64,000 nucleotides of DNA. Origin: Cellvibrionaceae bacterium (GTDB lineage: Bacteria; Pseudomonadota; Gammaproteobacteria; Pseudomonadales; Cellvibrionaceae). Made by a program: the position numbers and the translations under genes. The stretch is taken from assembly GCA_024707385.1 (NCBI GenBank), contig JANPZW010000008.1:186001-250000 (forward strand), in the 5' to 3' direction. Each line of letters opens with the position of its first letter. The first letter of the stretch is position 1. The notes below the pieces were generated by a model. The model was not told the origin of the DNA and did not search any database. It was given only the letters and a program-made list of their open reading frames with translations. Shown piece by piece: positions 56,732-64,000 of the stretch.

Positions 56732-58051
56732 TCAGCGTTCAACGCTTTCCAAATTGTTTTTGTTGTAGAAGGAATGTTGCACGAATTCCGGATAGGCCAC
56801 TTCGGCATGTTCGGTGAAGTCGAGCCCGCGTTGTTCGTGCTGGCTATCAGCGCGCAGGCTGCCGAGATAATCGAGCGATTTGAACAGCAGCAGGGAAGTG
56901 CTGAATGACCAGACGAAACAGACTCCCACCCCCAATGCCTGCACCACCATGACACGGGGGTCGAACAGGTTGCCGGTGACGAAAGCTCCGGCACACAGGG
57001 TTCCCCAAACGCCTGCGAAGGCGTGTACCGCCACAGCGCCGACCACGTCGTCGAGACCCAGGCGGACCAGTTGGCGTTCGCCCCACAGTGCTACCAGGCT
57101 CGCGCTTGCGCCTGTGACGATCGCCCACACCGGCTCCATGGTGGCGCACCCCGCCGTGATGCCGACTAGGCCGGCGAGGCTGCCGTTCACCACGGCGGGA
57201 ACGGTGATGGGCGTGCGGCTCAGCAGGCACAGCAGCAAAGTCGCACACACCCCGGCAGAAGCGGCGAGTTGAGTATTCAAATTGATGAGGCCGATATTCA
57301 CATCTGCGCCTACAGTCGAGCCGCCGTTGAAACCGAACCAGCCAAACCACAGGACAAATCCGCCCAGCGCGACGAAATTGAGATTGTGTCCCGGGATACT
57401 GCGGGCGCGGCCCTGCGGGTCGAAACGCCCCAGGCGCGGGCCGAGCACCAGAATGCCGGCCAGAGCGCTCCAGCCACCGACGGAATGCACCACCGTGGAA
57501 CCGGCGAAATCGATAAATCCCATTTCGGCCAGCCAGCCGCTACCGGAAAAGTAGCTGCCCCAGGCCCAGCTGCCGAATACCGGGTAAATCAGGGCGGTGG
57601 TCACGGCGGAGGCGAAAAGGTAGGAGGGAAAGCGCGTGCGCTCGGCCATGGCGCCGCTGGCGATGGTCGCGGCGGTGGCGGCGAACATGGTTTGAAACAA
57701 CAAATAGCTGTAATCCCAGGGTTCGCCGTCGTGGAGAGCAAAACCGGAAGTACCGAACCAGCCGGTCGGGTTGGCGCCGAACATCAGACCGAATCCCACC
57801 AGCCAGAAAAACAAACTGCCGACACAGACATCGGTGTAGTTTTTCATCACCACGTTGATACAGTTTTTGGTGCGCGACATCCCACTTTCGAGCAGCGCAA
57901 AACCGGCCTGCATGAAAAACACCAGGGCGGCGGCCATAACCAGCCAGATCGTATCTATGGCTTGTTTACTGGGCAAATCTGCCTGGGCGAGTGCGGATGT
58001 TGAAGAGGTAGTGACAACAATAACGAATAGCAACCAGCGTGCGCAGCACAT
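56732..58051 (-). CDS. amtB: Ammonium transporter
   Basis: ATG 58051 gives a signal peptide (CCARWLLFVIVVTTSSTSALAQ) and a 439-residue mature transporter with eleven helices. Family marks are FFMQAGFALLESGMSRTKN, WGSYFSGSGWLAEMGFIDFAGSTVVHSVGGW (in pieces GFIDFAGSTVVH, SVGGWSALAG; first pore His), LWFGWFGFNGGS and VHAFAGVWGTL (second pore His). The longer open frame to 58195 begins upstream of the predicted transcription start and is rejected. AmtB conducts ammonia/ammonium across the inner membrane. A sigma-54 promoter lies 108 nt upstream. The gene for the PII partner GlnK is not adjacent. Confidence 0.95.
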   Translation of the reverse strand: MCCARWLLFVIVVTTSSTSALAQADLPSKQAIDTIWLVMAAALVFFMQAGFALLESGMSRTKNCINVVMKNYTDVCVGSLFFWLVGFGLMFGANPTGWFGTSGFALHDGEPWDYSYLLFQTMFAATAATIASGAMAERTRFPSYLFASAVTTALIYPVFGSWAWGSYFSGSGWLAEMGFIDFAGSTVVHSVGGWSALAGILVLGPRLGRFDPQGRARSIPGHNLNFVALGGFVLWFGWFGFNGGSTVGADVNIGLINLNTQLAASAGVCATLLLCLLSRTPITVPAVVNGSLAGLVGITAGCATMEPVWAIVTGASASLVALWGERQLVRLGLDDVVGAVAVHAFAGVWGTLCAGAFVTGNLFDPRVMVVQALGVGVCFVWSFSTSLLLFKSLDYLGSLRADSQHEQRGLDFTEHAEVAYPEFVQHSFYNKNNLESVER

Positions 58052-58158
58052 AAGTCTCAATGAAATTCCAAAGTCGAGTGAGATGAATCCATGCGCGCAT
58101 CCAAACCCCCCGCGTGCGCCAAAACCAAGCAACATCCCAGTCTTCCTGCCGGCATTCA

Positions 58159-58173
58159 GCAAGCGGTGTGCCA
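58159..58173 (-). promoter_or_regulatory. Sigma-54 (RpoN) promoter of amtB
   Basis: On the minus strand the sequence reads tggcac-accgc-ttgc, an exact match to the -24/-12 consensus TGGCAC-N5-TTGC. Transcription would begin near 58147, about 95 nt before the chosen amtB ATG (58051), which rules out the upstream in-frame starts at 58195 and makes 58135 unlikely. Confidence 0.85.
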
Positions 58174-58291
58174 CGGTGGGGCGCGTAGCGATCACTAACG
58201 TAATTGACGGCGCAATGGCTGGAGAATTTCAGCTTCTCAAGATTCCTTAAAAATAAGAGGTTTGCTGCAGATTGGAATATCGCAATTCACG

Positions 58292-58308
58292 CGCACCAAT
58301 TCGGAGCA
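58292..58308. promoter_or_regulatory. NtrC-like binding site
   Basis: cgcaccaattcggagca matches the dyad TGCACCA-N3-TGGTGCA at 11 of 14 specified bases. It lies about 120 bp upstream of the sigma-54 promoter, a usual enhancer distance. Confidence 0.55.
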
Positions 58309-58658
58309 AATATGGGTTGGTAAATATGACTGCCAATGGACTCCAATTCCCCTGCAAAACCCCCTTGATGAATCGCGACACGCATTTATTTACCCCTCGA
58401 ATTATTCATTTTTGTATTTCAGATATACGGTTTTGGGGAATTGAGTTGTGGTAACCGAGTTTCTAGAATCTGCGTCCGATTGGCATTTTGCGAATTGAAA
58501 GCTCTTCGCTGGTTGGCGAGGGGTTCAATACCGGACGCCTGTGATATCAAGCACGGAACTGCTGTGGCCATTCCCAATTCGGGCGACCGATTCTGCCGTT
58601 CCCTGCCGACATACCCTAGGCCCCGGTTCACTTTGTATGGATAAATTGAGGGAAATTT

Positions 58659-60383
58659 ATGGCAGTTGAAATCAAAAGAAACTTGCTCAGAGGAATGGTG
58701 CTGCAGACAGCGTTGCTGCTGTCGCCGGCACTTATGGCTGGGGCTGTAGTGGTCAAACCCGGTGCCTATGTCGGTAATTCGGAGTTTGGCAGTGCAGTGG
58801 CACGCCATGGCAGTTACACGCTGGTTGGCGCATTTCAGGAAACCGTGGCAATTCCTGGGGAAGTCATTCTCAACAACGGGTCCGACGGACAGGGCGTTAT
58901 TTATCTTTTTAACGGCACGAATGCCAATCCTGAGCGCCGTTATCAATTTGCCGGTAATGACCATTTTTATAAAAGAGCGGGAGCCAAAGTGGCTCTGTCG
59001 AATAAATGGTTGGCATTTGGGGCATCAGAGGCTGCCGGGAGCAATACTGATAAAAACTCGGCCGTGTATGTTGTCGGTAAAGTCGATTCTCAGTGGCCGC
59101 AGTGTCCTACGTTCAACACAGTTTTGACGTGCGATAGCCTGGTGAAGATGAATGGCAGCGCCGGCAGCGAGCCGATTGTGAAAATTGAATTTCCGGGCTA
59201 CGTCCATTCCGCCGATATAAGCCTGGCAATTTCAGATGATTATTTGGTCATGGCAAATCGGGCCACCAGTGAAGTCTTGATCTATCGCTACGATAATGCG
59301 CAAGCCCGCTGGGTATTAGAGTTACAAACGCCTGCCGATAACAGCGGAAATCGCTTGGGTACAAGCGTAGCGATTGATGGTGATCGGGTCGCTGTTTCCG
59401 CCCCCGGTTTTGGGCTGTCCACCGGTATCGTTTATCTGTACAAAAGCAATACGTCAGGTGTTTGGAGTGTAGCTGCCGCCGCTACCGGATATGACTACGG
59501 ACGCAACTTCGGTCATAAACTGGATATGCACAGTGGCAATCTGGTGATTGCCACGGGCGATCACGACGGCGATCAGCGTTTAATATTTTTCCGCGTTAAC
59601 GCCAGTGGTGTGTTGTCCGCGCAGTCCAGCGTCGAGGTAGGTCAAAACATTTACCAGTTAACGGTGAACGGCGATAAAGCTGTCTATACCTCGGATAATC
59701 CCGACGAGCCCTTAAAAGTTCTCAGTCGCGACACAGCCACAAACGGATGGCATACCACGACCGCGCTTAATCGCTATCTTTATCTCAACCCGCATAACGG
59801 TAATCTCGCGTATTCCGCAACGGACCCAATTGATTTATCCGGCGATGACCTAGTGCTGGGATGGCGGGGATATAACAGTAACGGCGGTGCCTTTATCCAT
59901 GAAAAAATCAGCCAGATCGATCCGTGCAAATCGACGCGCAATCTGGTTGGTAACTGCTCGTTCGACAATAACAGCGGGAGTGGTTGGCAATTTCTCAACC
60001 ACAATGGCGCTTCGTCTTGGGCGAATTTCAACAACGGCCAGTTAAAAGCGACGATTTACAATCCGGGCTCCTTGCATTGGCACATTCAGGCGCGCACAGC
60101 GGTTGATCTGAATGAGGGTGGCGTTTATCAATTGCGTTTCCGCGCCAAGGCGGACAGCATCAGAAGCATCACTGCCAATATCGGTCACAACGGGAATATG
60201 GATAACAACTGGGTGAGCTACGGCCAGACTTCATTCAGCGTTGGCACGCAGTGGGAGGAATTTTCGTATGAGTTCTACGGTGTGCCATCCGATGCCAACG
60301 CGTTTCTGGATCTCAACCTCGGCAACGCTGGCACAGCCGCCGTCACCATCGATGGAGTCAGTCTGATTCCGCTGGATATTTAA
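58659..60383 (+). CDS. Exported protein with FG-GAP-like repeats and C-terminal carbohydrate-binding module
   Basis: 574 residues. A signal peptide ends near LMAGAVV. The first ~400 residues carry FG-GAP/integrin-like beta-propeller repeats of the form GTSVAIDGDRVAVSAPG, GAKVALSNKWLAFGASE and GHKLDMHSGNLVIATGD. The last ~145 residues (from NLVGNCSFDNNSGSGWQFLN) are a CBM4/9-type beta-sandwich, ending VTIDGVSLIPLDI. It is probably a secreted or surface glycan-binding protein. No catalytic domain is visible. Good gaggga before the ATG. A terminator at 60428 separates it from the convergent RND gene. Confidence 0.8.
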   Translation: MAVEIKRNLLRGMVLQTALLLSPALMAGAVVVKPGAYVGNSEFGSAVARHGSYTLVGAFQETVAIPGEVILNNGSDGQGVIYLFNGTNANPERRYQFAGNDHFYKRAGAKVALSNKWLAFGASEAAGSNTDKNSAVYVVGKVDSQWPQCPTFNTVLTCDSLVKMNGSAGSEPIVKIEFPGYVHSADISLAISDDYLVMANRATSEVLIYRYDNAQARWVLELQTPADNSGNRLGTSVAIDGDRVAVSAPGFGLSTGIVYLYKSNTSGVWSVAAAATGYDYGRNFGHKLDMHSGNLVIATGDHDGDQRLIFFRVNASGVLSAQSSVEVGQNIYQLTVNGDKAVYTSDNPDEPLKVLSRDTATNGWHTTTALNRYLYLNPHNGNLAYSATDPIDLSGDDLVLGWRGYNSNGGAFIHEKISQIDPCKSTRNLVGNCSFDNNSGSGWQFLNHNGASSWANFNNGQLKATIYNPGSLHWHIQARTAVDLNEGGVYQLRFRAKADSIRSITANIGHNGNMDNNWVSYGQTSFSVGTQWEEFSYEFYGVPSDANAFLDLNLGNAGTAAVTIDGVSLIPLDI

Positions 60384-60408
60384 TGTTTAATATTTAATAT
60401 TTAATTTT
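60380..60408 (+). repeat. Short AT tandem repeat
   Basis: Three to four copies of a tttaatatt-type 9-mer directly after the stop codon. Probably slippage-derived. Confidence 0.4.
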
Positions 60409-60427
60409 AAAAAAAGAGCTCTCGCAG

Positions 60428-60465
60428 AAAAAAGAAAACCCGGCTTCGGCCGGGTTTTCTTTTTT
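60428..60465. terminator. Bidirectional terminator
   Basis: gaaaacccggc-ttcg-gccgggttttc, flanked by an A-run and a T-run: a UUCG-capped stem between convergent genes. Confidence 0.95.
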
Positions 60466-60488
60466 CCATATTTCACATTTATTGATTT

Positions 60489-63400
60489 TTAAATTTCCAC
60501 TTTCTCTGCGTTGAGCTCCCGCTCCAATTGTTGTTCCTTGGCTTTGGGTGAGCCTGCGTAGCGGGCGAGTAATTGATAGGCGACAGGCACTACGAACAGA
60601 GTGAAAACCGTAGCCACTACGACGCCAGCAAATAAAGTCACCCCCAGAACGGCACGGGTTTCTGATCCCGCTCCCGATGAAATGAACAGCGGTATTGCCC
60701 CAGCGAGAGTGGTGATGCTGGTCATCAGAATGGGGCGCAGACGGATTTTTGAGGCCTCAACGATCGCCGCGTGCACATCGCGCCCTTCATCGCGCAGTTG
60801 ATTGGCAAACTCGACAATTAGAATGCCGTTCTTGGCCGCCAATCCTATGAGCATGATCAAGCCAATCTGACTGTATAAATTCAAGCTGTTGCCGGTAACC
60901 CATAGCCCGATCAAACCGCCTGCCATGGCCAGCGGCACCGTGAGGGTGATGATGAATGGGCTGATATAGCTTTCGAACTGGGCGGCCAGCACCAGAAACA
61001 TCACCAGAATGCCCAGGCCGAACATGAGTACCGAGGCGTCGCCGGAATATTTGAAATCGCGGGAGCGGCCTTTGTAATCCACCACGGCATAATCGGGCAG
61101 ATGTTCGCGCACCAGCTGTTCCAGGTGATTGAGCGCAGTACCCAGGGGCAGATGATCCTCCAGATCCGCGTTGATGGTGATGGCGCGGGTGCGGTTGTAG
61201 CGATTGAGGCTCTCGGCGGCCGCCTGCTCCTGGAAAGTCACCAGATTGGCGAGCGGAATGAGTTCGCCGGAGCGGCCGGAGCGCACATAAATATTGGTGA
61301 GATCCTGCGGGCTGTTCTGCAGATCGCGCCGCCCCTCTACCAGGACGTCATATTCCTCGCCATTGTCGATGTAGGTGGTGACGCGGCGGGAGGCAAGCAT
61401 GGATTCCAAGGTGCGGCCGATGTTCTGTACCGAGACGCCCAGCTCTGCGGCGCGGTCGTAATCGATTACTACCCGCACTTGCGGATTGTTCTCCTTGTAG
61501 TCCGAATCCAGGGCGAGGAATCCGGGATTGTTCTCATTGATCTTGCTGAACAGCAGATCGCGCCATTCGGCCAACTCCTCATAGGTGCCGCCGCCGATTA
61601 CGAACTCCACCGGCTTGCTGTTGCGCCCGCCGATACCCTGGCGCATCACCGGGAAGGCGGTGATGCCTGGCAGATCGGCGAGTTTGCCGCGCACCTCATC
61701 GAGAATGTCCCAGGCGGAGCGGCGTTCATCCCAGGGACTGAGCACCGCGATCAGCATGCCGCTGTTGAAAGTGGCGGCGTTGCCGAAACTGCGTGGCGCG
61801 CGCACCAGCAGGCGCTGAATTTCGCCGGACTCCACCAGCGGCATCATGCGGCGTTCGATTTCGTCCATATATTCCTTCATGTAGGCATAGCTGGCACCCT
61901 GCGGACCGTCGACCATGACAAAAAAGGTCCCGCGGTCTTCTTTCGGCACGTATTCGCTGGGAATTTTGTGGAACAGCCAGAAGGAGAATCCGATCAGGGC
62001 GACGAAAACACCGCCGATCCACCAGGGACGGGCGAGAAAGTAGTCGAGCCAACCCTGATAGCGACGGCTGAAGCTGTGAAAAAACCGATCAATTGCACCC
62101 ACCAGTCCACCTGCGCCTTTGGTGTGCGGCTTGAGCAACAGGGAGCACATGACCGGCGAGAGGGTAAGGGCGACGACGCTGGAGAAAAACACCGCTGCGC
62201 TCATGGTGAGGGCAAACTCTGAAAACAGCCGGCCGATATCGCCCTCCAGCATGGCGATAGGGGCAAAGACCGCGATCAGCACCGCAGTGGTGGCAATCAC
62301 CGCAAAACCCACCTGCCGGGTGCCGCGGTAGGCGGCAACCAGTGCCGTTTCGCCGTATTCGTCCATGCGTCTGTGGATGTTTTCCAGCACCACGATGGCG
62401 TCGTCCACCACTAGGCCGATCGCAAGTACCAGGGCCAGCAGGGTGAGCATATTGACGGTAAAGCCCATCACCAGCAGGACGATAAATGTGGCGATAACGG
62501 AAACCGGCACTGTTACAGCGGGCACCAGGGTGGCTCTAACACTGCCGAGGAACAAATAGATCACCAGAATGACGAGAGCGATGGCGATTGCAAGAGTCCA
62601 GTAAACCTCGCTGATCGCTTCTTCAATGAAGACGGAAGAGCCGAAACTCTGCTTGATTTCCATGCCTTGGGGCAGGGTGGGGTTGAGCTGCGCCGCCACT
62701 TCTTTCGCGGCGCGCGCAACATCAATGGTGTTGGCGGTGGACTGTTTGGTTATGCCGATACCGACCATCGGCTGGCCATTGCCGCGAAAATCCAGACGGT
62801 GTTCCGTGGTGCCTTTCACCACCGTAGCCACATCGCCCAGCCTCACCAGGTGACCATCCTCACCGCGTTTGAGCACCAGCTGGCGGAAGTTTTCGGGATC
62901 GACGAACACTCTCTCAAGGCGAACACTGAGCTGTCGCTGGCGCGACTCTATGTTGCCCGCCGGCAGCTCCACATTCTCCGCCCGCAGGGCCTGTTCGATA
63001 TCGCCCACCGTCAATTTGTGCGCGGCGAGTTGCACCCGGTCCACCCAGATGCGCATGGCGTAGCTCTGGCCGCCGCCGATGCGGATTTGCGCAACACCGT
63101 TGATCACGGAAAACCGGTCCACCAGATAGCGCTCGGCATAGTCGGTGAGCTGCGGCATGGTCATTTTGTCGCTGGTGAGATTCAACCACATGATCACGTC
63201 TTCGTTAGCGTCCACCTTGGCCACGTCCGGCAGGTCTGCTTCATCCGGCAGATCGTCCAGCACCCGCGACACCCGGTCGCGCACGTCGTTGGCGGCGGCA
63301 TCTATATCGCGTGAAACGTCGAATTCAATGGTGATGTCCGAGCGCCCGTCCTGGCTGGACGACTGTACAAAGCGAATGCCTTCCAGGCCGGAGATGCGGT

Positions 63401-63605
63401 CTTCGATGATTTCGGTAATACGGGTTTCCACCACGCTGGCAGCGGCGCCGGGATAGGTGGTGCGCACCGATACCACGGGCGCGTCTATGTCCGGGTATTC
63501 GCGCAGCGGCAGGCGCTGGAAGGCCAGCACGCCAAACGCGATCAGCAGGAGCGAGATAACTGAGGCGAATACCGGCCTCTTGATGCAGACGTCGGAAATG
63601 ATCAT
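60489..63605 (-). CDS. RND (HAE1-type) multidrug efflux permease
   Basis: 1038 residues, the standard length. It begins MIISDVCIKRPVFASVISLLL. The proton-relay pair lies in ALVLAIGLVVDDAIVVLENIHR (Asp-Asp) and the second-half helix in LIGLAAKNGILIVEFANQL (Lys). Porter-domain blocks include DLPDEADLPDV and GGRNSKPVEFVIGG. It forms a trimer in the inner membrane and exports hydrophobic drugs through an adaptor and a TolC-type channel. It begins 3 nt after the adaptor stop, one operon. The closest named relatives are MexK/MdtB-like. No outer-membrane channel gene is seen in the window. Confidence 0.95.
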   Translation of the reverse strand: MIISDVCIKRPVFASVISLLLIAFGVLAFQRLPLREYPDIDAPVVSVRTTYPGAAASVVETRITEIIEDRISGLEGIRFVQSSSQDGRSDITIEFDVSRDIDAAANDVRDRVSRVLDDLPDEADLPDVAKVDANEDVIMWLNLTSDKMTMPQLTDYAERYLVDRFSVINGVAQIRIGGGQSYAMRIWVDRVQLAAHKLTVGDIEQALRAENVELPAGNIESRQRQLSVRLERVFVDPENFRQLVLKRGEDGHLVRLGDVATVVKGTTEHRLDFRGNGQPMVGIGITKQSTANTIDVARAAKEVAAQLNPTLPQGMEIKQSFGSSVFIEEAISEVYWTLAIAIALVILVIYLFLGSVRATLVPAVTVPVSVIATFIVLLVMGFTVNMLTLLALVLAIGLVVDDAIVVLENIHRRMDEYGETALVAAYRGTRQVGFAVIATTAVLIAVFAPIAMLEGDIGRLFSEFALTMSAAVFFSSVVALTLSPVMCSLLLKPHTKGAGGLVGAIDRFFHSFSRRYQGWLDYFLARPWWIGGVFVALIGFSFWLFHKIPSEYVPKEDRGTFFVMVDGPQGASYAYMKEYMDEIERRMMPLVESGEIQRLLVRAPRSFGNAATFNSGMLIAVLSPWDERRSAWDILDEVRGKLADLPGITAFPVMRQGIGGRNSKPVEFVIGGGTYEELAEWRDLLFSKINENNPGFLALDSDYKENNPQVRVVIDYDRAAELGVSVQNIGRTLESMLASRRVTTYIDNGEEYDVLVEGRRDLQNSPQDLTNIYVRSGRSGELIPLANLVTFQEQAAAESLNRYNRTRAITINADLEDHLPLGTALNHLEQLVREHLPDYAVVDYKGRSRDFKYSGDASVLMFGLGILVMFLVLAAQFESYISPFIITLTVPLAMAGGLIGLWVTGNSLNLYSQIGLIMLIGLAAKNGILIVEFANQLRDEGRDVHAAIVEASKIRLRPILMTSITTLAGAIPLFISSGAGSETRAVLGVTLFAGVVVATVFTLFVVPVAYQLLARYAGSPKAKEQQLERELNAEKVEI

Positions 63606-63608
63606 GGC

Positions 63609-64000
63609 TTAGTTCCCGGAGTTCGCGCCGGCCTGGCGCAGCAGATCGGCCAGACTTTCCTCGCCCTTCTGCTCTGCCATCAGGGTCACAGGGAAGCCAT
63701 CGCGCAGGCGCAGAACGCCGTGGGTGACAACCTGATCGCCCGCATTGAGCCCGTCGGTCACCACTACGTAGCCGAGGCGCCGCGGGCCGGTTTTGATCTC
63801 GTGTTTGGTGACGGTGAGCGGTTCGCTGTTGCGGTTGATGCGGTAGACGAAACTGCGATAGCCCTCCTGCAGCAAGGACTCCTCCGGCAGCAGCAGGCTC
63901 ATGGTCTCGGCCATTTCCAGATTCACCGTCATCAGCATGCCGGGGCGCAGTAACCTTTCCGGGTTGTTAAGGAGGGCGCGCACGGTGACCGAGCGGGTGA
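63609..64000 (-). CDS. RND efflux periplasmic adaptor (partial)
   Basis: The C-terminal ~130 residues of a membrane-fusion protein; the 5' part lies beyond the window. The frame is open to base 64000 (TRSVTVRALLNNPERLLRPGM), with the typical beta-barrel block LLRPGMLMTVNLEM, LLLPEESLLQEGYRSFVYRI and GLNAGDQVVTHGVLRLRDG. It links the RND pump to the outer-membrane channel. Confidence 0.93.
   Translation of the reverse strand, partial: TRSVTVRALLNNPERLLRPGMLMTVNLEMAETMSLLLPEESLLQEGYRSFVYRINRNSEPLTVTKHEIKTGPRRLGYVVVTDGLNAGDQVVTHGVLRLRDGFPVTLMAEQKGEESLADLLRQAGANSGN

Larger units (their letters stand above)
58052..58658. other. Divergent regulatory region, 607 nt
   Basis: It contains the sigma-54 promoter and NtrC-like site for amtB (annotated separately) and the leader of the exported protein at 58659, whose ATG is preceded by gaggga. 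No gene is convincing in between. Confidence 0.6.

Noticed and set aside
55031..58003. Long plus-strand frames over the PiT and amtB genes
   Set aside because: Low-complexity Gly/His-rich translations that mirror the membrane proteins on the other strand.
61101..62222. 373-codon open frame antisense to the RND permease
   Set aside because: Complement of an intact RND gene; no start signal or recognisable domain.

Overview
The window looks like part of the chromosome of a polysaccharide-degrading gammaproteobacterium of the Cellvibrio/Saccharophagus/Teredinibacter type. The signs are several surface lipoproteins with long mixed-codon poly-serine linkers, xylan- and arabinan-directed glycoside hydrolase families (GH10, GH51), a large TonB-dependent receptor, and a typical gammaproteobacterial housekeeping block (miaB-phoH-ybeY-corC-lnt). 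The assignment is inferred from gene content; no rRNA or other marker is present.

Layout. (1) 1-8.4 kb, accessory: the 3' end of an IS3-family transposase, a disrupted isoprenylcysteine-methyltransferase-like membrane protein, two lipoproteins, a Rho-like ATPase that lacks the RNA-binding N-domain, two unrecognised proteins and a cold-shock/excalibur membrane protein. (2) 8.8-20.2 kb, carbohydrate locus: TonB-dependent receptor, a DUF1592/DUF1552 pair, a GH51 arabinofuranosidase with an amber codon in its signal peptide, a small exported protein, and two divergent GH10-family lipoproteins that each lack a different catalytic glutamate. (3) 20.3-27 kb: DUF350, DUF1190 and glutathionylspermidine-synthase-like genes, a catalase, a poly-Ser CotH-kinase lipoprotein and a Pmp3-like peptide. 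(4) 27.4-31.5 kb: a second DUF1592/DUF1552 pair. (5) 31.6-42.7 kb: methyltransferase, Ser/Thr kinase, an unrecognised lipoprotein, gcvP, a CvpA-like protein, a Nudix hydrolase and Dps. (6) 42.7-50.9 kb: the lnt/corC/ybeY/phoH/miaB cluster, then DUF1820, an esterase, DUF4404 and a Nudix-like regulator. (7) 50.9-64 kb: FAS1-repeat lipoprotein, aminotransferase, PiT transporter, an unknown protein transcribed with amtB behind a sigma-54 promoter, a CBM-bearing exported protein, and an RND pump with its partial adaptor.

A caution for every reader: about sixteen reading-frame breaks occur in thirteen genes, including miaB and corC, and most sit in short homopolymer runs. In each case the protein continues recognisably in another frame. 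I read most of these as indel errors in the sequence rather than real pseudogenes, and I annotate the reconstructed gene span. The GH10 catalytic substitutions are different: they are in-frame codon changes that indel error cannot explain.

The most unusual material is the carbohydrate locus: receptor, two diheme-type DUF1592 proteins carrying carbohydrate-binding-like domains, each paired with a Tat-type DUF1552 protein, and the two GH10-like lipoproteins with complementary active-site losses.
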